Notes under the pieces: generated by a model
The model's database searches: none
What the model was told of the DNA's origin: nothing
What the model saw: the letters and a program-made list of their open reading frames with translations, nothing else
Shown here: piece after piece, positions 1-5,858 of the stretch
Numbering within the stretch: position 1 is the first letter of the stretch
Layout: every line of letters begins with the position of its first letter
Translations under genes and position numbers: made by a program
From: Vallitaleaceae bacterium
Lineage (GTDB): Bacteria; Bacillota; Clostridia; Lachnospirales; Vallitaleaceae
Assembly: GCA_027858555.1 (NCBI GenBank)
Contig: JAQICP010000427.1
Location: 1-7,099, forward strand
Length of the DNA stretch: 7,099 nt
Direction of reading: 5' to 3'

Positions 1-1
1 G

Positions 2-7
2 TATAAT
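2..7 (+). promoter_or_regulatory. Candidate -10 box for the DUF1499 operon
   Basis: A perfect TATAAT lies at positions 2-7. If used, transcription would start near 14, giving a leader of only about 17 nt before the ATG at 31, just enough for the ribosome binding site. The matching -35 box would lie outside the window, so the promoter cannot be confirmed. In an AT-rich genome a chance match is possible. Confidence 0.35.
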
Positions 8-17
8 GTAGTAGCAA

Positions 18-23
18 TGGAGG
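18..23 (+). promoter_or_regulatory. Ribosome binding site that sets the DUF1499 start at 31
   Basis: TGGAGG ends 7 nt before the ATG at 31, which is optimal spacing. It ends only 1 nt before the in-frame ATG at 25, which is too close. The ATG at 31 is therefore the better start. Confidence 0.7.
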
Positions 24-30
24 TATGGAC

Positions 31-507
31 ATGAAGAAGAAAAGAGGTAAAAAGCTTATGATATTTCTATATATATTTTTAGCATTAGTAATACTTATGA
101 TAGGACAAATGATTTTTACTAATATGCGCACACCAAAGAACCTAGGTGTACATGATGGGTTGCTGGCGCAGGTGCCAAAATCACCCAACGCAGTTTCATC
201 ACAATCGGATAATCCTGATTATCATGTTGAGCCATTTCCATTTAAAGAAGATCTAGAATCAACAAAGCTAGCTGTAATAAATGCAATAGAAAGCTATGGT
301 AACGCCGATATAATAGTGAATGAACCAAACTACATACACGCAGTGTTTACAACTTCAAAGATGAGTTTTCACGATGATGTGGAGTTCTATTTTAATGAAG
401 CAGGAAGCATTGTGGCATATCGCACAGCTTCATGGGTAGGTTATTCTGATATGGGTCTTAATCGGGCAAGATATACAAGTCTTTTTGAATATTATACGAA
501 TCATTAG
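31..507 (+). CDS. DUF1499 family membrane-anchored protein
   Basis: A 158-residue protein of the DUF1499 family (PF07386), whose biochemical role is not established. A lysine-rich N-terminus (KKKRGKK) precedes one hydrophobic segment at about residues 9-30, so the rest is probably anchored outside the membrane. Family hallmarks follow in order: LGVHDGLLAQVPKSPNAVSSQ (about 38-57, where most members read SPNCVSSQ), HVEPFPF (65-71), YIHAVFTTS (101-109), DDVEFYF (115-121) and RTASWVGYSDMGLNRAR (131-147). The cysteine usual in the SPN-VSSQ motif is alanine 54 here. The start at 31 is chosen over the in-frame ATG at 25 by its ribosome binding site. The tautomerase gene begins 15 nt after the stop, so the two are probably one transcript. 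The family call is firm; any function is unknown. Confidence 0.85.
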   Translation: MKKKRGKKLMIFLYIFLALVILMIGQMIFTNMRTPKNLGVHDGLLAQVPKSPNAVSSQSDNPDYHVEPFPFKEDLESTKLAVINAIESYGNADIIVNEPNYIHAVFTTSKMSFHDDVEFYFNEAGSIVAYRTASWVGYSDMGLNRARYTSLFEYYTNH

Positions 508-510
508 AAA

Positions 511-516
511 GTGAGG
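511..516 (+). promoter_or_regulatory. Ribosome binding site overlapping a decoy GTG, sets the tautomerase start at 523
   Basis: GTGAGG (core GAGG at 513-516) lies 6 nt before the ATG at 523. The GTG at 511 is in frame but is itself part of this site. Starting there would also bury the catalytic proline of the tautomerase, which must follow the initiator methionine. The ATG at 523 is therefore the start. Confidence 0.75.
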
Positions 517-522
517 CATACG

Positions 523-867
523 ATGCCATATATTGAGATTAAAACGACAGTAACACTAAGTGAAGATCAAAAAGTAGCACTAAAATCAGGTCTTGGTAAA
601 GCTATAACATTAATACCTGGGAAAACAGAAGCGGTTACAATGGTTGGTTTAATAGGTGGTGTGGATCTGTATTTTGGTGGAGAAGCTTTAACCCACGGTG
701 CTTATGTGGAAGTGAAGATGTATAAGGCCACCACAAGGAAAGCTAAAGTATCCATCAATAAAGCAATAAGTGATTTATTGCGGACATCTATTGGGGTATC
801 ACCCGATAATGTCTATCTGACCTTTTTTGAGCAAGAAGAGTGGGGCCGAAGAGGTGAATTAATATAA
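523..867 (+). CDS. MIF-like tautomerase (4-oxalocrotonate tautomerase superfamily)
   Basis: A 114-residue protein, the usual length for the macrophage migration inhibitory factor family (PF01187). It opens MPYIEIKT, so removal of Met exposes Pro2, the catalytic base of tautomerases. Other MIF-like features are PGKTEAVTMV with Lys34 near the position of MIF Lys32, FGG at 51-53, the helix around 75-90, SPDNVYLTFF at 93-102 with Tyr98 matching the region of MIF Tyr95, and EEWGRRG at 105-111. The mammalian CxxC redox motif is absent. Such enzymes interconvert keto and enol forms of small carbonyl compounds such as phenylpyruvate in the cytoplasm; the natural substrate here cannot be read from sequence. 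The gene sits 15 nt after the DUF1499 gene. No terminator is visible before the alcohol dehydrogenase gene 97 nt on. Confidence 0.85.
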   Translation: MPYIEIKTTVTLSEDQKVALKSGLGKAITLIPGKTEAVTMVGLIGGVDLYFGGEALTHGAYVEVKMYKATTRKAKVSINKAISDLLRTSIGVSPDNVYLTFFEQEEWGRRGELI

Positions 868-964
868 GCACTACAAAGCTAGAATTTAGAAGATATATGA
901 GAAAAGTTATATGATAAATGAATAGATAAAGTTGAATTATACTAGAGGTAATAGGAGGTATTAG

Positions 965-2089
965 ATGTCAAAGAGTTATTTTATGCCCACAAGAGTCATC
1001 ATGGGGAATAATTGTGTAGTAGAAAACAGTAAGATGTTTAGCACATATGGTAAAAATGCAATGATTGTAACAGGCAAGTCATCAGCAAAAATTAATGGTG
1101 CTGAGGCAGATGTGGTAGAAGTGCTGAAAGCAGTAGGTATTAATTATCTAATCTATGATCAGGTCATGAGTAATCCGACGGTTAGTTGTGTTTTTGAAGG
1201 AGCTGACTATGGTAGAGATAATGCGGTAGATTTTATTATCGCAATTGGCGGAGGTTCACCTCTAGATGCGGCAAAAGCCATGGCACTTATCATTGGTAGC
1301 AATTTATCAGAAGATAACTTATTTTCAGGAAATTATACAGAGGCACTCCCTTTGATAGCAATTCCAACAACGGCTGGAACGGGCTCGGAAGTAACCCAAT
1401 ACAGCATTATCACTAACGATGTACTTGAGACCAAAATCGGTATTAAGACACATCTCATATTTCCAAAAGTGGCATTATTAGACGCAAAATATATGATGAG
1501 TCTTTCAGTAGTTAATACAGTTAATACGACCATCGATGCACTTTCCCATGCGGTTGAAGGTATGATATCTATAAAGGCTTCTGGTATTTCAGACAGTTTG
1601 GCCACAAGAAGTATTCGTATGATTATGGGCTGTGTACCGACTATGATGGAGGTACTAGAGGAAGAAGATTCTACTCTATTCACCCTTGAAATGCGGGAGA
1701 AGTTCCTCTATGCATCTACACTCGCCGGTATGGTTATAGCACAGACCGGTACCACTGCGGTACACGCCATGGGTTATGCGCTCACTTATAATAAGCAGAT
1801 TGATCATGGCCGAGCTAATGGCTTGCTAATAGGCGAATTTTTACGATTTACTGAAAAAGGTGAACCTAAACTGGTGGCTAGGGTTTTAGAAGCAATGGAT
1901 ATCAGAAGAGTGGATGTCTATATCGATATGATGCGCAAATTATTCGGAGAATTAGAGCCGATTTCCAATGAAGAGATACGAACATTCAGTGCAAAAGCAA
2001 TACTTGCAGGGAATATATCCAATTGTCCGGTAATACCAACTGTGGCAGATCTTGAGGCAATATTTATGGCTTCATTTGGTGTAAAATAA
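965..2089 (+). CDS. Iron-containing alcohol dehydrogenase (group III)
   Basis: A 374-residue cytoplasmic oxidoreductase of the Fe-ADH family (PF00465), near the usual length of about 380-390. It should interconvert an alcohol and an aldehyde or ketone using NAD(P)H. The cofactor-binding motif GGGSPLDAAKA is at 95-105 and the family signature PTTAGTGSE at 134-142. All four expected metal ligands are present: Asp191 and His195 in TIDALSHAVEG, His267 in TAVHAMGYALT, and His281 in DHGRANG. It therefore looks catalytically intact. An AGGAGG at 953-958 lies 6 nt before the ATG, so the start is secure. Substrate specificity (butanol, 1,3-propanediol, lactaldehyde or other) cannot be assigned. It follows the tautomerase by 97 nt without a visible terminator and could be read from the same promoter. 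A TATACT at 938-943 might provide a promoter of its own, but no good -35 box accompanies it. Confidence 0.95.
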   Translation: MSKSYFMPTRVIMGNNCVVENSKMFSTYGKNAMIVTGKSSAKINGAEADVVEVLKAVGINYLIYDQVMSNPTVSCVFEGADYGRDNAVDFIIAIGGGSPLDAAKAMALIIGSNLSEDNLFSGNYTEALPLIAIPTTAGTGSEVTQYSIITNDVLETKIGIKTHLIFPKVALLDAKYMMSLSVVNTVNTTIDALSHAVEGMISIKASGISDSLATRSIRMIMGCVPTMMEVLEEEDSTLFTLEMREKFLYASTLAGMVIAQTGTTAVHAMGYALTYNKQIDHGRANGLLIGEFLRFTEKGEPKLVARVLEAMDIRRVDVYIDMMRKLFGELEPISNEEIRTFSAKAILAGNISNCPVIPTVADLEAIFMASFGVK

Positions 2090-2450
2090 TATCAATACAT
2101 AATATATAGCATAAAGACTTGTAGTAATAAGTCAAGATAATGAGTTCCTGTTTTGGTCATGGCAGTTCGTTCGAATTCAAAGCATTGTATCTGACTTATC
2201 TCAGCAAGAAAAGTGGATGAATAAAAGCTGTAAACAGAGGTAGATTCCATGCCAACTATGTTGTTGTAAGGTGAAATTTCAAATGGAGTTAAGCTACTAC
2301 AGCCCATAATGAGAAAAGATATGTTAGCTTGTTTGAGTGCGGGTATATTTTGATACTAGCATATTTTGAGTGAAAATTAAGCAGGAAAAATAAAAAAAAT
2401 ACACAAGTACTGATAAAAAGGTGTTTGACTTAAAGAGAAGAGTGAGTAGA
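2090..2450. other. Long intergenic gap with no convincing gene
   Basis: About 360 nt separate the dehydrogenase stop from the kinase start. No U-tailed terminator follows the dehydrogenase: the only hairpin seen is a 5-bp GACTT/AAGTC stem near 2116-2133 without a T tract. A perfect 10-bp palindrome TGAAATTTCA lies at 2272-2281. A weak promoter-like pair, TTGTTT (2329-2334), 17-nt spacer and GATACT (2352-2357), could serve the kinase. An A-rich run occupies about 2386-2399. A 71-codon minus-strand reading frame spans 2092-2307 but has no ribosome binding site and no recognisable domain. I compared the stretch by eye with c-di-GMP, TPP, cobalamin and SAM riboswitch motifs and recognised none. 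Confidence 0.5.
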
Positions 2451-4766
2451 ATGACTAAATATTTGACGAGAAATTATATATTGTGGATTGTTTTATGGGG
2501 TATTACGTTTGTGATATTATATTTAGCTCAATCTTATAATTACTTACTCTTTCACACAACAGTTGAAGTGATGAGTGCGTTGCCGTCGCTTATGATTTTT
2601 ATAATCGTGCTATACTTATGGAACTATTTGAAAGACAATAACTTCCTATCCTTCATTGGCATTAGTCTCTTCTTCATAGGAATCATTGATTTAGTTCATG
2701 CAATGGCATATAAGGGCATGCCTATTTTTGTGGGCTTTGATTCTAATTTATCTACGCAATTATGGATTACAGCTCGTTATGTGCAGATGGTTTCATTTGT
2801 CATAGCTGCAATCCTTATTAATCGAACGATACATGTAAATAAAATTAAGATTATCATCATTTATACCGTAGTTGTAATGGTTATATTATGGTCTATTTTT
2901 GGTAGCGAAATATTTCCTGATACCTTTATAGAGGGTACTGGACTCACAAGGTTCAAGGTGAACAGCGAATATATCATATCTATAGGATTATTACTAAGTG
3001 GGGTTATTATTTGGAAAAAAAGAGAGAGATTTACAAAAATCATGGTGAAGTTACTTTTAATGTCGATTTTATTTCAGATTTTCTCTGAATTGTCGTTTAG
3101 TTCTTATGTTAATGTATATGGATTCTCTAATATTCTTGGTCATTATTTTAAAGTTATATGGGTGGTGCTACTTTACCGCGCCATACTAGGTCCTGCTATA
3201 GAAAGTTCGAGAGAGTTATTATTTAGAGAACTTGTTGCAAGTGAAAAGTCCATTGCTGAAGAAAAAGAACAATTAGCTGTCACTTTACGTAGTATTGGTG
3301 ACGGTGTTATTACGACAGATATCGAAGGTAATGTGCTGATGATGAACCGAATGGCTGAGAAGCTAACTGGGTGGAGCCAAGATGAAGCTATGGACATGCC
3401 AATTACTACAGTTTTTAATATTATCGACGAAAGTACTAGGGTGCCCTATGAGAACCCTATTCAAAAAGTACTCACAACTGGGGGAATTATTGAATTACCA
3501 AATCATACATTACTTATATCAAAAGACGGTAGTGAAAGAGCTATCGCTGATAGTGGTGCACCAGTACGAGATAAAGACAGTGAAATAATCGGTATGGTTC
3601 TTGTATTTAGAGATATGACAGAGAAACAAAAATTGTTAAGTAATATGCAGAGAATTGATAAACTAGATTCCCTCGGTATATTAGCTGGTGGAATTGCTCA
3701 TGATTTCAATAATCTATTAGGTGGCATTTTTGGGTATATTGATATGGCTAAAATGGCAATCGAAGACAATAAGAGTGCTACAAAATATTTGGATAAGGCT
3801 TTATCCGTATTTGATAGAACAAAAGATCTCACTCAGCAGTTACTCACTTTTTCAAAAGGCGGTGTACCAAAAAGAAGGACTGGTCAGATAGGTCATTTCA
3901 TCAAGGATAATACGGCCTTTGTTTTGTCTGGAACCAATGTCAATAGTGCTTTTATAATAGCCGATGACCTTTGGCTATGTGATTTTGATGAAAACCAAAT
4001 AGGCCAAGTAATAGATAATATGCTGATTAATGCCATGCAAGCTATGCCTCTTGGAGGAACTGTGACTATAGTCGCGAATAATAAGTATTTAAGTGATGAA
4101 GAAGCAATCCCAATACCCAGTGGCAAATATATCGAAATTACCATTAAGGATGAAGGTGAAGGCATAAGCCATGAGACTCTAAAAAGTATATTCGATCCAT
4201 TCTTTAGTACAAAGCAAAAGGGCAATGGCCTAGGGTTAGCTACATGCTATTCAATTATTCAAAAACATGATGGGTATATAGAAGTAGAATCTGAGATTGG
4301 AAAAGGCAGTTCCTTTCATATCTATCTACCTGCAACTGAGAATTCAAAAGGAATTGATGACATAACAATTGTTAGAAGACATAAAGGCTTTGGTACTATT
4401 TTAATCATAGATGATGAAGATTTTATAAGAGAGATTCTAGCAAAGATGCTAATTCGAATGGGTTACCAGGTTCTTCTATCAATAAATGGAGAAGAAGCCT
4501 TAGAGGAAAGCGCCCTTATTAAGTCGCAAGGGGGTTCGATTAGAGCGGCCATCTTTGACTTGACTATACCAGGTGGAATGGGTGGTAAAGAAACAATCGG
4601 AGGATTTAAAGATATATTCCCTGATACACCGGTTTTTGTTTCAAGTGGATTTTCTGAAGACCCAACTATAGCAAGACCTAGGGATTTTGGTTTTACAGAT
4701 AGCATACGCAAGCCATATAAAGAAATTGAATTGGGTGAAATGCTTGAGAAGTATCTGAATCGGTAG
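2451..4766 (+). CDS. Hybrid sensor histidine kinase: MASE3-PAS-HisKA-HATPase-receiver
   Basis: A 771-residue membrane sensor kinase. Residues about 5-250 form a multi-pass MASE3 sensor (PF17159), seen in YNYLLFHTTVEV (29-40), LKDNNFLSFIG (60-70), HAMAYKGMPIFVGFDSNLSTQLW (83-105) and roughly seven to eight hydrophobic segments. A short linker (about 252-280) leads into a PAS domain (about 277-391; GDGVITTDIEGNVLMMN). The HisKA phospho-acceptor is His417 in LAGGIAHDFNNLL, a form typical of the HPK4 class. The ATPase domain has the N box DNMLINAMQA (Asn523, Asn527), DEGEG (567-571), FDPFFSTK (581-588) and GNGLGLA (591-597). The C-terminal receiver keeps the acidic pair Asp654/Asp655, phospho-acceptor Asp703 in IFDLTIPGG, Ser731 and Lys754 in RKPYK. 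All catalytic residues look intact. The likely chain is ligand or membrane signal, autophosphorylation, then transfer to its own receiver; no output domain or partner regulator is visible. The in-frame GTG at 2421 would add ten residues. Neither start has a strong ribosome binding site; I prefer the ATG because of a weak GAG at 2440-2446. The DUF2007 gene follows by 35 nt. Confidence 0.93.
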   Translation: MTKYLTRNYILWIVLWGITFVILYLAQSYNYLLFHTTVEVMSALPSLMIFIIVLYLWNYLKDNNFLSFIGISLFFIGIIDLVHAMAYKGMPIFVGFDSNLSTQLWITARYVQMVSFVIAAILINRTIHVNKIKIIIIYTVVVMVILWSIFGSEIFPDTFIEGTGLTRFKVNSEYIISIGLLLSGVIIWKKRERFTKIMVKLLLMSILFQIFSELSFSSYVNVYGFSNILGHYFKVIWVVLLYRAILGPAIESSRELLFRELVASEKSIAEEKEQLAVTLRSIGDGVITTDIEGNVLMMNRMAEKLTGWSQDEAMDMPITTVFNIIDESTRVPYENPIQKVLTTGGIIELPNHTLLISKDGSERAIADSGAPVRDKDSEIIGMVLVFRDMTEKQKLLSNMQRIDKLDSLGILAGGIAHDFNNLLGGIFGYIDMAKMAIEDNKSATKYLDKALSVFDRTKDLTQQLLTFSKGGVPKRRTGQIGHFIKDNTAFVLSGTNVNSAFIIADDLWLCDFDENQIGQVIDNMLINAMQAMPLGGTVTIVANNKYLSDEEAIPIPSGKYIEITIKDEGEGISHETLKSIFDPFFSTKQKGNGLGLATCYSIIQKHDGYIEVESEIGKGSSFHIYLPATENSKGIDDITIVRRHKGFGTILIIDDEDFIREILAKMLIRMGYQVLLSINGEEALEESALIKSQGGSIRAAIFDLTIPGGMGGKETIGGFKDIFPDTPVFVSSGFSEDPTIARPRDFGFTDSIRKPYKEIELGEMLEKYLNR

Positions 4767-4801
4767 GCACACAAACGAATGACATAATTAAGGAGAGTAC
4801 T

Positions 4802-5260
4802 ATGGGAGAAAAGAATGAATCTACAGAATCAACAGTTCAATACAATCAATTACGCAAAGTGACAGTAGCAAGTGATAATATGGAAGCAGAGATTATCATA
4901 TCCATATTAGATTCAAGTAATATAACAGCTCACAAAACATACGATTCATCAGGTGAATACATGAATATATACATGGGTTCAAGTATGCAGGGTGTGAATA
5001 TTTTAGTAGGTGAGGAAGATTATGAGGATGCTATGGAGATTGTAGCAGGTATAGCCTTAGATGGTCATGAGACAATAATGAGTGATGGGTCTGAAGTAAC
5101 TAAGGACATGGATCATGATGAAATAGAAGCTGAAATGATTCAGGTTGAAGCCGATTACAAACTCAAGAAAAACTTGATGCGTATCATTATAGGTGTTAGC
5201 GTCATTTTGCCAATTGTAATAATTATTCTCTTTTATGTGTATTCAATATCAGGGAGCTAG
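4802..5260 (+). CDS. DUF2007 domain protein with C-terminal membrane anchor
   Basis: A 152-residue protein. Residues about 15-85 match DUF2007 (PF09413, named a putative prokaryotic signal-transducing protein): LRKVTVASDNMEAEIIISILDSSNI, then a variable loop, then VNILVGEEDYEDAMEIV. An acidic linker (about 86-120) precedes a single hydrophobic segment at about 127-148 (IIIGVSVILPIVIIILFYVY), so it is probably tail-anchored with the DUF2007 domain in the cytoplasm. AGGAG at 4791-4795 lies 6 nt before the ATG, fixing the start. It begins 35 nt after the kinase stop, and a terminator follows 10 nt after its own stop. It is therefore very likely the second gene of the kinase operon. A role in the kinase pathway is inferred from location only; the biochemical function of the family is not established. 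Confidence 0.8.
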   Translation: MGEKNESTESTVQYNQLRKVTVASDNMEAEIIISILDSSNITAHKTYDSSGEYMNIYMGSSMQGVNILVGEEDYEDAMEIVAGIALDGHETIMSDGSEVTKDMDHDEIEAEMIQVEADYKLKKNLMRIIIGVSVILPIVIIILFYVYSISGS

Positions 5261-5270
5261 ACTCTATATT

Positions 5271-5303
5271 AAAGCCGCCAAAGTGAATATGAGCGGCTTT
5301 TTT
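5271..5303 (+). terminator. Intrinsic terminator of the kinase/DUF2007 operon
   Basis: An 8-bp perfect stem AAAGCCGC (5271-5278) / GCGGCTTT (5293-5300) encloses a 14-nt loop and runs into six T (5298-5303). It starts 10 nt after the DUF2007 stop. Read on the other strand the stem is followed by TTTAATATAG, so it may weakly stop transcription from the convergent ribbon-helix-helix gene too. Confidence 0.88.
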
Positions 5304-5362
5304 CTTAATCAGGAAAGGGCTTATTAAAAAAACTGAAATTTTCCTCCTTAAACGACGCATCT

Positions 5363-5659
5363 CTACTTATTAGCAAGAAATCTATAGATCAGGTACTTAA
5401 CATATGTGCTGGGTTTAACAGCTAACTGATCAGCTTTTTTTGTAATCCCATCATATAGATTTTCGTTAATCTTGAGTGTAACGGTTCTTAACTTATCATT
5501 ATAATCTGGTGGAAAGAATTCTTTGATATCAACAACATCATCGGTATCATTAGATAGCAGTACACCTAGTTTCATTTTAACGGTGGTGTCATCCATGGAA
5601 CACATGGTAATCATATCGGAATAGTAATCCTCATTAACAGCAAATTTTATAATTTTCAT
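5363..5659 (-). CDS. Small ribbon-helix-helix protein, probable DNA-binding regulator
   Basis: A 98-residue protein whose last 40 residues look like a ribbon-helix-helix (Arc/CopG-type) fold. A strand RTVTLKI (58-64) is followed by helix A ENLYDGITKKADQLA (66-80), a VKP turn, and helix B STYVKYLIYRFL (84-95). Such proteins dimerise and insert the paired strand into the DNA major groove. Residues 1-55 (MKIIKFAVNEDYYSDM..., then an acidic stretch about 37-47) match nothing I recognise and may sense a ligand or bind a partner. The ATG at 5659 is chosen over an upstream in-frame TTG at 5671 because the TTG overlaps the ribosome binding site. It is the only complete gene on the minus strand and faces away from the UPF0316 gene. 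No toxin gene lies beside it, so an antitoxin role is not supported. The fold was judged by eye. Confidence 0.7.
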   Translation of the reverse strand: MKIIKFAVNEDYYSDMITMCSMDDTTVKMKLGVLLSNDTDDVVDIKEFFPPDYNDKLRTVTLKINENLYDGITKKADQLAVKPSTYVKYLIYRFLANK

Positions 5660-5663
5660 AAAG

Positions 5664-5669
5664 CTCTCC
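5664..5669 (-). promoter_or_regulatory. Ribosome binding site that sets the ribbon-helix-helix start at 5659
   Basis: GGAGAG on the minus strand has its GGAG core 6 nt before the ATG at 5659. The alternative TTG at 5671-5669 shares a base with this site and has no such site ahead of it. Confidence 0.7.
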
Positions 5670-5681
5670 AATTTGTAAAAT

Positions 5682-5695
5682 ATAGTTGCATCTAT
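5682..5695. promoter_or_regulatory. Imperfect 14-bp palindrome near the minus-strand transcription start
   Basis: ATAGTTGCATCTAT is symmetrical at 12 of 14 positions (ATAG...TGCA...CTAT). It falls where transcription of the ribbon-helix-helix gene would begin if the promoter at 5703-5731 is used, a typical place for an autorepressor operator. This is a suggestion from position and symmetry only. Confidence 0.25.
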
Positions 5696-5702
5696 TAATC
5701 AC

Positions 5703-5731
5703 ATAATAAAAGATATCCAAAGATTACGCAA
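5703..5731 (-). promoter_or_regulatory. Candidate promoter for the ribbon-helix-helix gene
   Basis: On the minus strand, TTGCGT (5731-5726) is separated by 17 nt from TATTAT (5708-5703). The -10 box matches the consensus at 5 of 6 positions and the -35 at 3 of 6, with ideal spacing. The start would be near 5696, giving a leader of about 36 nt. Confidence 0.4.
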
Positions 5732-5759
5732 GTACCAATGTTAGTAAAGTCGGTGAAAT

Positions 5760-5773
5760 TAGAACGTATTCTA
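5760..5773. promoter_or_regulatory. Perfect-arm palindrome, possible operator upstream of the UPF0316 promoter
   Basis: TAGAACGTATTCTA has perfect 5-bp arms TAGAA/TTCTA around CGTA. It lies in the divergent intergenic region directly upstream of the extended -10 box at 5784-5792, covering where a -35 box would be. It resembles a dimeric repressor site. It does not fit the Bacillus LexA box well, since the right half lacks GTTC. Confidence 0.35.
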
Positions 5774-5783
5774 GTTTTGATTG

Positions 5784-5792
5784 TGTTATACT
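5784..5792 (+). promoter_or_regulatory. Extended -10 promoter for the UPF0316 gene
   Basis: TGTTATACT forms an extended -10 (TGn plus TATACT, 5 of 6 matches). No good -35 box lies 17 nt upstream, which is acceptable for extended -10 promoters. The start would be near 5799, leaving a leader of about 60 nt. Confidence 0.45.
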
Positions 5793-5848
5793 GTTCTCGA
5801 GTCCGCTTTAATGACCTTGGAAGGGACTTAATTATAGATATTATGGTT

Positions 5849-5856
5849 GGTGTGAT
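5849..5856 (+). promoter_or_regulatory. Unusual ribosome binding site for a TTG start
   Basis: GGTGTGAT precedes the TTG at 5859. GGTG at 5849-5852 can pair with the CACC of the 16S 3' end, leaving 6 nt to the start. There is no AGGAGG core. A stop codon TAA at 5856-5858 lies directly before the TTG in frame, so no earlier start is possible. Confidence 0.45.
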
Positions 5857-5858
5857 AA

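Noticed and set aside
1333..1683. 116-codon minus-strand open frame inside the alcohol dehydrogenase gene
   Set aside because: It lies wholly antisense to an intact, well-conserved enzyme gene, has no ribosome binding site that I could see, and its translation is low-complexity (Ser/Ile/Val-rich).
2090..2420. Riboswitch upstream of the kinase
   Set aside because: I looked for c-di-GMP, TPP, SAM and cobalamin core motifs and saw none; there is also no terminator or sequestering stem next to the start.
2861..3588. Several overlapping open frames on both strands inside the kinase gene (2861-3043, 3173-3397, 3382-3588)
   Set aside because: All are out-of-frame shadows of the MASE3-PAS coding region, which is continuous and carries the domain motifs.
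3893..4774. Antisense open frames at 3893-4225 and 4463-4774
   Set aside because: They mirror the ATPase and receiver domains of the kinase; the sense strand explains the sequence fully.
5311..5345. AGGAAA/TTTCCT stem as a terminator for the ribbon-helix-helix gene
   Set aside because: The 6-bp AT-rich stem has a loop of over 20 nt and no T tract following it on the minus strand.
5363..5659. Toxin-antitoxin system
   Set aside because: The ribbon-helix-helix protein could be an antitoxin by fold, but no small toxin gene lies on either side.
5760..5773. SOS (LexA) box reading of TAGAACGTATTCTA
   Set aside because: The Gram-positive consensus needs GAAC-N4-GTTC; the right half here is ATTC with different spacing, and neither flanking gene is a typical SOS gene.
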